The position numbers and the translations under genes were made by a program. From Climacium dendroides (lineage: Eukaryota; Streptophyta; Bryopsida; Hypnales; Climaciaceae), in NCBI GenBank assembly GCA_950106755.1, contig OX467088.1:9098001-9162000 (forward strand): 64,000 bases of DNA. Direction: 5' to 3'. Shown here piece by piece: positions 1 through 10,187 of this stretch; within the stretch, counting starts at the first letter, position 1; every line of letters starts with the position of its first letter. The notes below the pieces were generated by a model, which searched no databases, was not told where the DNA came from, and saw only the letters and a program-made list of their open reading frames with translations.

Positions 1-1378
1 GGGCAATGAGTTTTTTTGCGAGGTGGACGATGAGTATATTCAGGACGATTTCAATCTAAGCGGCCTCAGCAGCCAGGTTCCATATTATGATTATGCTCTC
101 GATCTAATCTTGGATGTCGAATCCCCCAGCGGTAAGGGTCCACATTTTCTAGTTGTGATCTTTTAGTAGTATTTTGATTGGCAACGACTTTCTGGGAGTA
201 AAAATATGGGTCCAACTGTATCGGTTATAACGTACCGAAATATTACTATAAAATACCGTCATGACCAACGTCTAGAACATCATATGATTGCTATATTCCT
301 GTCATACGAATATCATACCGATCATTTCATTTTCATATCTACCATATGAATATCAGTTGTACCTAATTGCTGGCATTTCTGACAAGAAATCTTGCATCTG
401 TTTTCTTGACGATGACCTAACCACCAACGCTCTTGCTAGCCTGGGTCGAGGATTGTTGATGCAGTGAATGGAGATTAGATCACGGTTTATTGCGGTGGGG
501 GTGGGGGTGTTCTGTGTTTTTTCTTCCTCCCATTTGCTATCTCGTTCATTCATCGGAAATCCTAAACGAGCTTGTGTGGTCTCGGTTGTTGAAATCAGAT
601 GATATTTTAACCGAGGAGCAGAATGAAATGGTTGAGTCTGCTGCGGAGATGTTGTATGGACTAATTCATGTCCGTTACATCTTGACCAGCAAGGGCATGA
701 ATGCGATGGTATGTTTGCTTCTTAGGCCTTCAAGTTTTCTATTAAGTCATTTTCTTACTCCCCAACTTATACAATTTTCTATCAGATGTGGACTTTGAAC
801 CAATTCTGAACTTTTTGACTTTGAATGCAGCTTGAGAAGTGCAAGAATGTGGACTTTGGTAGATGCCCCCGGGTCTACTGCTCAGGCCAGCCATGTTTGC
901 CTATGGGACAATCAGATGTCCCTCGAACTAGTACAGTAAAGATATATTGTCCCAAGTGCGAAGATATCTATTACCCCAGATCGAAATATCAAGGCAGTAT
1001 CCTCTCAAGTACTTTTTTGACTTTTTGGCCTTCACTTTTTCTGCACGTCTTGTCCACTTGTTATACACACTTAAGATGATCCCTGGGGATTGTTTGGTCG
1101 AAAGTAAGGAGCTTGGGTTGTGACATTCCTTCAGATTTTTTACATTTTTATGATAGCTGATGTTTGTAGTTTCTGATTTGAACATGCATTTGAAGTGACG
1201 GGTCTACCTCTGCTGTTTGCCAAACTTAACTCAACGTGCAGACATTGACGGTGCATATTTCGGAACTACTTTCCCACATCTTTTTTTGATGACATATCCT
1301 TATATCAAGCCTACGAAGCCAACCCAGAGCTATGTACCGAGAATATTTGGATTCAAACTGCATAGAAGTGCAAGATAG
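1..1378 (+). CDS. CKB: Casein kinase 2 regulatory (beta) subunit, 5'-truncated by the window edge
   Basis: Beta subunit of protein kinase CK2, which dimerises through a zinc-binding fold and docks two catalytic alpha subunits. It works in the nucleus and cytosol and in plants is linked to clock and light signalling (family knowledge). Four exons join in frame: 1-131 (frame from base 2), 599-708, 831-996 and 1242-1378, all with GT-AG introns. The translation runs through [17 protein letters not shown], then [20 protein letters not shown], then the zinc-finger stretch with CPRVYC and [12 protein letters not shown] (a CPxxxC and a CPxC pair, four cysteines), and [15 protein letters not shown]. 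It ends in [10 protein letters not shown] and TAG. The C-terminus is close to the usual FKVHKP end. Only the N-terminal exon or exons, including the start, are missing. Cysteine spacing and length are normal for the family. Identification is very secure; which paralogue it is cannot be told. Confidence 0.96.
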
Positions 1379-1830
1379 GCTGCTGACAAGGTGGCGAGTT
1401 AAATGCTGCACTTTGTGGCATATTGAAGAAACTGCGACTCAGGAAGCTCTTGGAAAGTTTGAAGACGACGTGTACATCATGATAAGAGGTTCTGTTGACG
1501 GCGCTTTTGCTCGGTTAGGGAAAGTGTCTTGGAAAGGCCTTTGGCATGATTAATGACCAAGCAAGGTCCACAGCGAGTTATGGTACGCGAGACATTTTGA
1601 GGTTGAAGGGAGGACTTGCATGCATATGACGCCATGCATTAGTATTGAATCTTGTCAGAAAGTGCTTCACTTAGCACCAATTACTTAACAGAGGCAAACA
1701 TTAGCTTCGACTACAGGGATTGTTCTACCGTATTTTTGGATCTAATCAGTCTGAATTGTAATAGAGTGTAATATTAGTAACCGTAGCTTGCCCCGTGATC
1801 ATGTTGAGCAAACCTTAGACTCAAAAGTTG
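1379..1830 (+). other. Probable 3' UTR of the CK2 beta gene
   Basis: Mixed-composition sequence after the TAG. It contains short ORF remnants but no recognisable coding. Near 1757-1775 there are AT-rich runs (GTAATAGAGTGTAATATTAG) of the kind plants use as diffuse polyadenylation signals. The end point is a guess. Confidence 0.4.
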
Positions 1831-2297
1831 TTCTGTGTCAATTGAATTCAATTTGATTTGGCAATTCGAATGCCCATGTGCTTTGGCAACTTTTGGATGC
1901 CAAATTCATTCGATTACATGATTCTCTCTAATTAAAATTACTCTTTTTCAGTTCTTCTCATTGTTTTCTGTGAAGGCATGTGGTGAGATCATAATATTGA
2001 AGAGAATTCTTAGGGTGTTCTCCATGTCCCTGTATTAGGCTATTAGGCCAGCGACGACCCTTACAAGGTAATTACACCTGAAATCTTCCAAATAAGTATC
2101 TGAGCATAGTTCTATTATTATTCTTTTGTTGGTTTTTGTTACATCCTATTGTTAGAGATTTTCAGCATCTCGTAGCTTACATTTTTCGAACACTGTATGA
2201 ACATGGTAAATTATGACTTCTCAAGTTGACCTTAGACTCTTATGTTTACATTTTAGGCAATAATCCAGATGGGATTTGTATGTGATCCATACCTTAA
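1831..2297. other. Intergenic, no gene seen
   Basis: AT-rich sequence between the CK2 beta 3' end and the first TTAA-flanked repeat. No ORF or RNA gene is supported. Confidence 0.5.
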
Positions 2298-2923
2298 CCA
2301 TTAAATGCCCATTGAGCTTCTTGAAATTTGCTCTAAATTGAACAAAAAGTCAACATTGTGATAAGTTGTATCAATTTTTTTTGAATTGTAACTTTACAAA
2401 TTCAAACTAAACATATTACAGATCACATAAGAAAAGAAAACACAAGAATATCACTTATGAATTGAAAGATTATAATGTTTAATCATCAAGATGTTAAAAT
2501 TACGAAAATCTTTCAGCACTCTTTTTACATGTCAAATCTAAAAAATTGGTCATAAAAAATATGAGGTTGAAGGGCCTAACATGTATAACCCCAATCAATT
2601 TATGACTTCTCAAAATCTACTTTACAATTTTTTTAAATGAATTTCTAAAGTGGTTTTTCCTCCAAGATCTAGTGTATTTGAGGCTCATTTCCAATAGCTT
2701 TCAACACTACAAAAAGTCAAGATTACAATGGACACCCTTGCACAAAATCTTGGATAGAAAAATCATAATCATTCATTTTCAAAATCAGATTTTTGATGCT
2801 AAAAATAGACTTTAGAAAGAATTTGTCAAAAATATAAACTATTAAAAATAGCAACTTAATTGGATATTATTTAACTTCAAAGTATTGTCAACACTAGAAT
2901 TTGGTGCCTCATGCATTTAGGGG
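2298..2923. mobile_element. TTAA-flanked piggyBac-like MITE, family A copy 1
   Basis: A 626-bp non-coding unit. It is bordered by TTAA at 2294-2297 and TTAA at 2924-2927. The left end reads CCATTAAATGCCC and the right end GCATTTAGGGG, an imperfect inverted pair. The interior matches the other family A copies (4804-5334, 49327-49969, 58169-58815) over most of its length; shared words are TTGAGCTTCTTG, TCAAATCTAAAAA, GATCTAGTGTATTTGAGG and TTTGGTGCCTC. There is no transposase ORF. Left-end mutations suggest an old insertion. Confidence 0.7.
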
Positions 2924-2989
2924 TTAAGTTTGGCTATTTGTTTTGTTTGTTACATTGAGATCTCCCAAACGGCAAGTCCCCCAGTGGCA

Positions 2990-3300
2990 TGCTTGCTACT
3001 ATCAGAAAGCCCTTAGCTAGGAGGGGTGCATGGGTTTTGTTTCATGGTGCTTGGACCCATGGTGTAAAAGTTATGGATTTTTGAGTTATTTTTTAATCTT
3101 AAAAATTATAAATTATGTTAAATTATGTATTTTTTGAACCGTGTGTCAATTGGTCATGTTTTTGGTACTATTGGAAAGCCCTTGGCAAGGAAGGGTGCAT
3201 GGACTTTGTTTTGTGACATTTGGACAAATGGTGGAAAAATTATGGATTTTTGAGTTATTTTTGGTTTTAAAATGACTATTACTTTTGTTTTTGAATAGGG
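2990..3300. repeat. Two copies of a GGGCTTTGTTTTGTGGC-type repeat module
   Basis: Two related stretches, about 2990-3090 and 3160-3265, share the order: AAAGCCCTT, AGGGTGCATGG, TTTTGTTT, TTTGGAC or TTGGACC, AAATTATGGATTTTTGAGTT. The same module recurs many times at 59.6-63.1 kb in both orientations. It is non-coding and of unknown class. Confidence 0.55.
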
Positions 3301-3510
3301 CAACGACACATGGCACACTAGTAGTATGTAAAATTTGAAATTTATAATTTTAGAAATCATTGTAGGTGGAATTTGTATACAATAGTATGTGAAATTTGAA
3401 ATTTATAATTTTAGATATCATTGTGGGTGAAAGTTAGAATTAGAGGTAGTCATGTGAGGTTTTGGATCAATGTCAATGCTCTATACGAGCACTAGATTTT
3501 TGATATTTAA

Positions 3511-3580
3511 CCCCTAAATGCTCAAGGTTTTTTTTGAGCTTCTAGGAATTTGCTCTAAATTGAACAAAAAGACATTTAAG
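3511..3580. mobile_element. Left-end fragment of family A element (copy 5)
   Basis: TTAA at 3507-3510 is followed by CCCCTAAATGCTCAAGG and about 70 bp of family A left end (TTGAGCTTCTAGGAATTTGC). It then breaks off directly against the left end of a family B element at 3583. This is either truncation by insertion or a recombinant junction. Confidence 0.6.
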
Positions 3581-3586
3581 GATTAA

Positions 3587-3870
3587 CCCCTAAAGTCTCA
3601 AGGCCCAAAACCTACTCAAAGCTACCATTTCTATTGCAAAGAGCAAAAAACTTTAAAAAATAAAATTTTTACAAATCTAACTGCAAGATCTTGTACTACA
3701 CTAGTATAAGAATGTGTGGAAAAAGTTTTAGAAACTTTGACTTTGTAGATTTCCAGATATTTGCATTCAAAGTGAAGAAACCAAGTTTTTTTACACCTTG
3801 ATGGTACTATGAAATACATTCTTCTTGTTTTCATCAAGGATAAGAGACTTCCACAAATATTGAACAACAT
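3587..3870 (+). mobile_element. Family B TTAA-type element, left-end fragment
   Basis: TTAA at 3583-3586, then CCCCTAAAGTCTCAAGGCCC. The interior is shared with 59739 onward and 53381 onward: ATTTCTATTGCAAAG, GATCTTGTACTA, CTAGTATAAGAATGTGTGG, GTGAAGAAACCAAGTTTTTTT. No coding capacity. The right end is not found nearby. Confidence 0.55.
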
Positions 3871-4260
3871 TTTAGATGTTGTTTATACTGAATAGCACCA
3901 AATGTAAGGCATTACAAATCCTCTAAATCTAAATACAAAAATGGCAAATTGTATTGACAAATTGTGCAAATTCCATTAAATGTAATCATTTTCCTTGTGT
4001 TTTGTATAGATAGAAGAGTTCACATTTTTAGCATACCAACTATGTATAGAATATATCTATATATCTATATAGATATGAAAATTGTGTTATAAATATTTAT
4101 AAAGATGTGATGAAGAAAATAATGATTTAGAGGTATAAAATTAAAATAATATTGAATAACATAATGAAATGCGTGTACTAAAATAATTAGCCAATTTCTA
4201 AACTACTATCTATCACTTTAATTCACTTAGATTTAAACTATTTTTTGCATATAATTGTGT
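3871..4260. other. AT-rich intergenic, small TATA/ATCT microsatellite
   Basis: No gene seen. A short low-complexity run of ATATATCT/ATATAGAT units sits at about 4048-4076. Confidence 0.4.
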
Positions 4261-4269
4261 TGTATATGA

Positions 4270-4795
4270 TGCTGTCTTGTCAAATAAAGGTTTCAACAAT
4301 CCTTAAAGTCCCATTGGGGATCTCAAGGGACAAGATGGATTTTGGATAGGTTCCTATGAGCTCAATTTTGGTGATAATTTTTTTAACTTTCTCATTTGAA
4401 TAAAAAAAATTATTAGCTTTATGGAAATATAATTATTATTTCAATTGGTGCCTTGCAACAAAAATTATACCACAATAAGCCAAGAATTGAACTTGGTGGG
4501 AAAATACAATTTTCAAATTTTTTTAAAACAAAAAGTTTCTCATGGATAGCTTGGGTTGTTAAAACAATCTCACCATTGGGATGAGTGTGTTTAAAATCCA
4601 TCTTAGAGCTATTAATGATTTTTTTTCTCCTTTGTGATGTACCTTCTTTTATTTAACAACCAACAAAGATGAAATTTTTCTACACATTTTCATACTAGTC
4701 TATTGCAAGATCTTAAAGTTAAATATACAAAAAATAATAATAATAATTTTCAATTTGTTTGCTCTTTGCACTAGAAAAGGCAATTTTGAGTGGTA
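4270..4795 (-). mobile_element. Family B element fragment in reverse orientation
   Basis: The reverse complement of this stretch matches family B. Near 4555-4600 it mirrors the GATGGAATTGAAACACACTA region at 53812-53831, and near 4695-4790 it mirrors the GATCTTGTACTAGACTAGTA block. It abuts the truncated left side of family A copy 2. Boundaries are approximate. Confidence 0.45.
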
Positions 4796-4803
4796 CCATT
4801 ATT

Positions 4804-5334
4804 GTACAAATTCAAACTAGACATGTTAAAGATCTCATAGGAAAAGAAAACACAACAATATCACTTATGGAATGAAAATTTATAATGTTTGACCATGAGG
4901 GTGTTAAAAATATGAAAATTTTTCAACTTTCTTTTTGCATGTCAAATCTAAAAAGTTGGTGAACAAAAAAACATGAGGTTAAAGGGCCTAACATGTACAA
5001 CCCCGATCAATTTATGGCTTCTTAAAATCTACTCTATAATTTTTTTAAATGAATTTTGAATGTGATTTTTTCTCCAAGATCTAGTGTATTTGAGGCTCAT
5101 TTCCAAGAGTTCTCAACACTACGGGAAGTCAAGATTGCAATGGGTATCCTTACACAAAATCTTGAATAGAAAAATCACTATCATTTATTTTCAAGATCAG
5201 ATTTTTGATGCTAAAATTAGACTTCAAGAAGAACTTTCCAAAATATAAATTATTAAAAATAGCAACTTGATTAGGTTTTATTTAACTTCAAAGTTTTGCA
5301 AACACTAGATTTTGGTGCCTCGGGCATTTAGGGG
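4804..5334. mobile_element. Family A element copy 2, left-truncated
   Basis: The interior and right end match family A, ending GGCATTTAGGGG then TTAA at 5335-5338. The left end with its terminal repeat is missing; similarity starts within ACAAATTCAAACTAGACATG. Reverse family B sequence lies directly to the left. Confidence 0.65.
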
Positions 5335-5339
5335 TTAAA

Positions 5340-6980
5340 GGATGTTTTATCACATTGTCTTGTTATCCTTTGTAAGATGCTTGTATTCAATGTATTAGAC
5401 AAAAAAATTGCCAATAGATTCTTAGAGCTATTTATTTTGTAAGTAGTATCTACAACAAAATTTCTAACTCTTTACACTTCTCATATAAGAGTATTGGTAG
5501 GTTAGATATAAAAAATTACCCTTTTTGATGTTAAATGCATGCCCATATACTTACTTTTATGCCAAAACCTAATATACTATTGTTTGTTCATTCAATTTAT
5601 CCATCTCATAAATCATAGTACATGTGTGGTATTGTCACACAAGGAATCAAATCCATAGACTTCTATTGTAATATGTAGTTTTTAATAACATTCTTGAAAA
5701 TGGAGATTCTTCTACAAGGTCATTGTACAAAAATGTTTACTTATAATATGGTCCATGACTCATGGACACACAAGCATTTAAGATTTTTTATAGTCAAAAG
5801 AATCTTGTATCATAGTAAGAAAAATATCACCTACCTAGAAGTTCAAGAATGTTATGAGATCATTACATATCATGTACTTCAAGATCATTTATTTTAATAT
5901 TATATTTTTGTAAATGCTAAAGAGGTATTTGCATTTGTAGAAAAAATTTGAAATCATTTGGATTTAATTGGGAAATTTTCAAGGGTGTCAAAGCATTAAT
6001 TGTACATACTATTAAATGTGAGCATTTTTCTTTAGAGTTCTTTTGTTATTCAACTTCTATTTTGGCCTTTAAGATAATTACTATTGATTTTTGAGTGTCA
6101 CTAAGAAACCAAGTTTATTTAAGTTCATTAGTAGGACTTGATTGCTTTCCATGTAACCAATGATACCCATTTAAGATTGAAGGTTTTGGTTTCATGTTTC
6201 CATCTTAGAAGTCTTCAATTGTGAAAATTCAACCTTCATAGATGTGGGAATTTAGAAAAAGTAGTCCTCAAAGTAGGTCACCTTCATGTGGAGAACAAAC
6301 ATGTGGTAGAATAAATAATGCAAACAAGGCACAAAGTAAAAACTTCAATGGGCATGGAAGTGAGGTGATTGTATGAGGGAATGGGTAAAGTAGCTTCCAT
6401 TGGAAATAATCATTGTTGAAGGATAAATTTTTCTTTTTCAACAAAACTTTGCATCAACTACAATAGTTTCTTCACAATTATAAACAAAAACACTTGAAAG
6501 GTAATTATTACAAAATTTTCAATTTCCATCTCATAGTAGGCATTTTAGTAAATTCACTTTAAAAATTTTACTTTTTTTTTATTTTATTGGATGGATTAGT
6601 GTTTGTTTAGAAACCTTTGATTCATTTTATTTTGATTAATTCCATAATCCCTAAAGTTACAAAGATCCTACAAAGTTCCTACAGTTTCAATTTTTGACTT
6701 GATTTTTTGAATTTCTTTTTAAGATAGGAAAACACATTAGATTATTAGTAATATCATTTTTATTTAAATTGATGCCTAGAAGCATTAGTTGTGCCACACA
6801 AAACTCAAAATAATTGAGCTTGAGCAACAAAAACATCACAAAGACTTGAAATGTTTTTTGTTATATTTTTTATATGTTATAAATAATATTTTTGTCTATA
6901 TATGTAAAGATTGATTCATTTCATTTGGATTAATATTGTGAAAAGTTATTGAATATTTAATTTAGTAGCAATCATAGCAT
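5340..6980. other. AT-rich intergenic, no gene seen
   Basis: Only short random ORFs, such as one at 5694-5897 with no recognisable motif and low-complexity codon use. No RNA gene or clear element ends were found by eye. Confidence 0.45.
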
Positions 6981-6989
6981 TTTTGAAAA

Positions 6990-7330
6990 AATAGCATATT
7001 GGATCCCTTTTTAAAATTCTATTTTTATAATTTTCTAAAAAAAGATTTGCACAAGGTTTAGTTTGTTTGTTAAAACAATCATACCATTTGAATTAGTGTA
7101 CTTTAAGTCCATCTTCAAACTATTATTGTTTTAATTTTTCCTTCATTCTTGTATCAACTTCCCCATAACAATTTATTGAAGAATGAAAACTAAGTTTTTT
7201 GGGTTCTTTTCCTCAAATTTTTAGCTCAATTCTTCAACATAATTTTTCTTAAATTCAAAATATATTATACAAAAATTTCAAGTTAAGATGATTCAAAGTC
7301 TTATAAGAATCTAGTGTAGCAAGGTGCAAA
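6990..7330 (-). mobile_element. Family B fragment, reverse orientation
   Basis: TTAAAACAATCATACCATTTG near 7070 and TTCATTCTTGTATCAACTTC near 7140 mirror the family B words at 53760-53860. No ends are visible. This is a degraded partial copy. Confidence 0.35.
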
Positions 7331-7384
7331 AATATCTTATTTTCTTCACTTTAAATGCAAAATGTTGAAATGACCAAATTTTAC

Positions 7385-7490
7385 TATAGAGCTAAAATAG
7401 TGTTAGAATGGGTAAATAATGTTCTAACACTAACCTTGCAAATCACAATTAGTGTAGCCAACACTATTTACCAATTTTAGTGTAGTGCTT
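7385..7490. repeat. Small inverted-repeat element or hairpin
   Basis: GTGTTAGAA pairs with TTCTAACAC about 13 bp further on. Outer words CTAAAAT and GGGTAAATA on the left are mirrored by TATTTACC and ATTTTAG on the right. The unit of about 100 bp looks like a small MITE remnant just upstream of the VPS8 leader. Confidence 0.35.
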
Positions 7491-7539
7491 GTAACATTAC
7501 ACTACTGTACCGACTTCGGTATGGAGGCCAGCTGATTTC

Positions 7540-10187
7540 AGTTTCTTTTAGGGTTTGGTGGCAGGGGCGAGAGAAGGGTTTACAGCAATTTTTCTTGTGG
7601 CAGCAGGAGTTGGGGTGGATAGCATGGTGGAATTCCTCGGGGGTTGATCGATTTCACATCGAAAACCTTGGTTTTGTGCGTCGAATTGTGGGGGTAATGA
7701 AAGATCGCGAGGTATCGAGTGAAGACAGATGGTGGTAATTTTAGTCGGATTCCAGTGGCGACCGTTGCTGGATATCTGGGATCTTCTATAATGGAGGCTT
7801 GAGCGATCACTCGCCAACTTTTGTGTTTGTGGTACTAATCTCTCTACCTTACACCTCTTCGAACAACCGCGCCACAATGTGCACAGCACGGCTGTAGATT
7901 GTACTCCCTTCGTCCCAAAATGATTGTCCACTTTGAATGTCATCTGTTCTAAGGTTGTTTTGAGTAGGTCATATCGAGTCTTACTTCTGGCTAATTTTCT
8001 TTAGGTTGCAATGAACGCAATGTACTTCATTGATTCTAGGGTTTAAAAATTTGGAACTTCTCTTAATTATGTTTTTCAATGAAATTGGCATAAAAATATC
8101 GACAACAAAATTGTGGACCATCATTTCAGGACGGAGGGAGTAAATGTTTAGGAGGTTTGGAAGCTCAGTACGATTGAGTAACGTTATTGTCGCTAAATTG
8201 TTGGTAGTCCACTATTTTGGCGAGTTTCAGGATGTGTGGCCTGAAACGTAAATCTAGACCTGTCCTAAATTTTAGAGCTTTGAGTACATGTGTATCACAA
8301 TTTTAGGCGCTGGAATCGGGCCAATTTGATGATATTGACGATTGAGGGTTTCGTGATTGATGATTCCCGGGATGCCTGATCTTATTATTCTTATTTAATA
8401 AAGTTACCAAAAGCTCTCATTATAGCCTAGGGCCTCTACGAAATAAAGATCCAGACGTATCTCTTTATCCATATTCCGACAAGATCAAATTACATATGAT
8501 CGATCGGTTCCTTTTTCCTAGGAACCTAAACTAGCATTTACTGTTTCTCAAGACATGATAAACGAGATGAAGTGATCTCTAACTGTATTCTCTTTTCCTG
8601 TGAGCACTGAAGTCCGCTGGAAAGTTCATACATCAGCCGATATCTTCACGTATGTGGGGATCAATCTAACCATTCATGCTAGTATGGGTCAGGAAAAATT
8701 CCTTGGAAATTTGCTACTTCCCCACACACAAGAAACACTGCACCGTTACTTCCCTTTGGATAGTGCAACTCTCGAAGCAAGCTCCTACGAATCGTAAGAG
8801 GAAAACGGTTTGCTGAAAGCCCTAGATCTGATTTATGGGCTAATAGAGTCCAAGACTTTTTTTTAACATTCAGACCAGCTCTAACATTCATCATTACATG
8901 TTGGATTAAATAATCGTGCTTGTGTGATGCTAGCTCTAATATTCAGACACTAAACCGCGTGTAGAGTCGTACTCGATATTGACTACCGTATCGACTGCTA
9001 CCAGTGCATCGAATCGCGTATAATTGTTGTTCATGCAGATTCCAGTAGTGCTGGATCAGCTCTACTTCTTACAAGTAACAGATTTTGTGTTTGAGTATGT
9101 ATGTACGTTCATAGAAATTGAGTTCTGGGCGAGATACATCTCGACTTTCAGACATTCTGCGATCATTCGGTAGGGAGTCAGTTCGTTCACACTGAACGCC
9201 GTCCTTGTGTGCAGAATTGACGACATTGACGGAGACAGGGCCACTGATCAAGTTGGGTAAGTAGGACTCACGCCCACAAACACTTACTACTGACCGAGGT
9301 CACCGGCATGTATGTAAAACCATGCAATGAATTGTTGTATTACCCCCAAAGTTGCAACTTCTCTCGTCAACGTACCGCCCTGTTTATCCGTGAATTCCAA
9401 GTTTCTATCTGAGTTCCTTGCTTTCGTATGACAGGTAGTTCAAACGTCCGAGGAGCTGCACTTTCACTATCGATCTCCAATCGGAGATCTGAGTGGCACC
9501 TTCACTGGACTTGTCTTTTTGGGCGAAGTCGTGACTTCGTCTGCTTGGCACTCGATCTGAGGTCTGGTGAGTTTCTCAGTCCTACTCAAACCCTGCAGAA
9601 CACTTTATCTCTCCGTCTTCGATTCTTTTGTTGTCGTCTTCGGTTTTTTTGTAGTTTTCTTTTTAGTGCCTGTAGATATGGAAATCATAGTGTTGGGAAT
9701 GTTGGCTATTTGGGCACTCATAGATTAGTGAAGGTTGGCTCTGAATCAACGTGTCTATTGTGGCGGTATTTCCCTTGCTTCTTCGCCTGGCTAACGAAAT
9801 GCGGTGTATTGAGTTGCAGGTGGAATTTGATTCGGAGGGAAGAGGTTCCTGCATATCTCGCATAAGACCCGATACGAATCTTCCTTCATCAATTCTGCGG
9901 TTGTGCAGACATCCCTCAGTACCTCCAGAATGTTCGTCTGAAATGCATGAAGTGTATCAGATGAAGCCTAGCGTCATAACTGCAACTAACGGCTTCATGG
10001 GGTGTTGACTAAGCCAGACATTGGCTGAAGGTATGTGTTAGAAATCTGACTGCACATGAGTATGTATTATTTGATTATTACGTGTCATCCTGTCCTGTTA
10101 CTTGCACTGCTTCTCTTTCGTTGTGAGAGCCAGCAAGTCTCCATCAGCGCCTTTTCTGAAATTAAGTGCATTGAACCAGAAGCAACT
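7540..10187 (+). other. Probable VPS8 promoter and leader region (N-terminus not resolved)
   Basis: At about 7540 the composition changes from AT-rich spacer to CpG-containing, gene-like sequence (AGGGTTTGGTGGCAGGGGCG), typical of a transcribed 5' leader. A donor CTGAAG/GTATGT at 10031 is preceded by stops in all three frames, which argues that the exon before it is untranslated. Open stretches at 9428-9560 and 9821-10009 do not resemble the VPS8 N-terminus. No other gene was recognised here. Confidence 0.4.
7904..8140. mobile_element. Stowaway-like (Tc1/mariner) MITE
   Basis: A 237-bp element with terminal inverted repeats. The left end reads CTCCCTTCGTCCCAAAATGA and the right end, reverse-complemented, CTCCCTCCGTCCTGAAATGA. 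It is flanked by TA on both sides (7902-7903 and 8141-8142). The CTCCCTCCGT end and TA target duplication are the hallmarks of plant Stowaway elements (established knowledge). It is non-coding and lies in the presumed VPS8 leader region. Confidence 0.9.

Noticed and set aside
7548..7943. Minus-strand 131-codon ORF
   Set aside because: Its start lies inside the Stowaway-like MITE and the rest is antisense to the presumed VPS8 leader; no family motif, so a chance frame.
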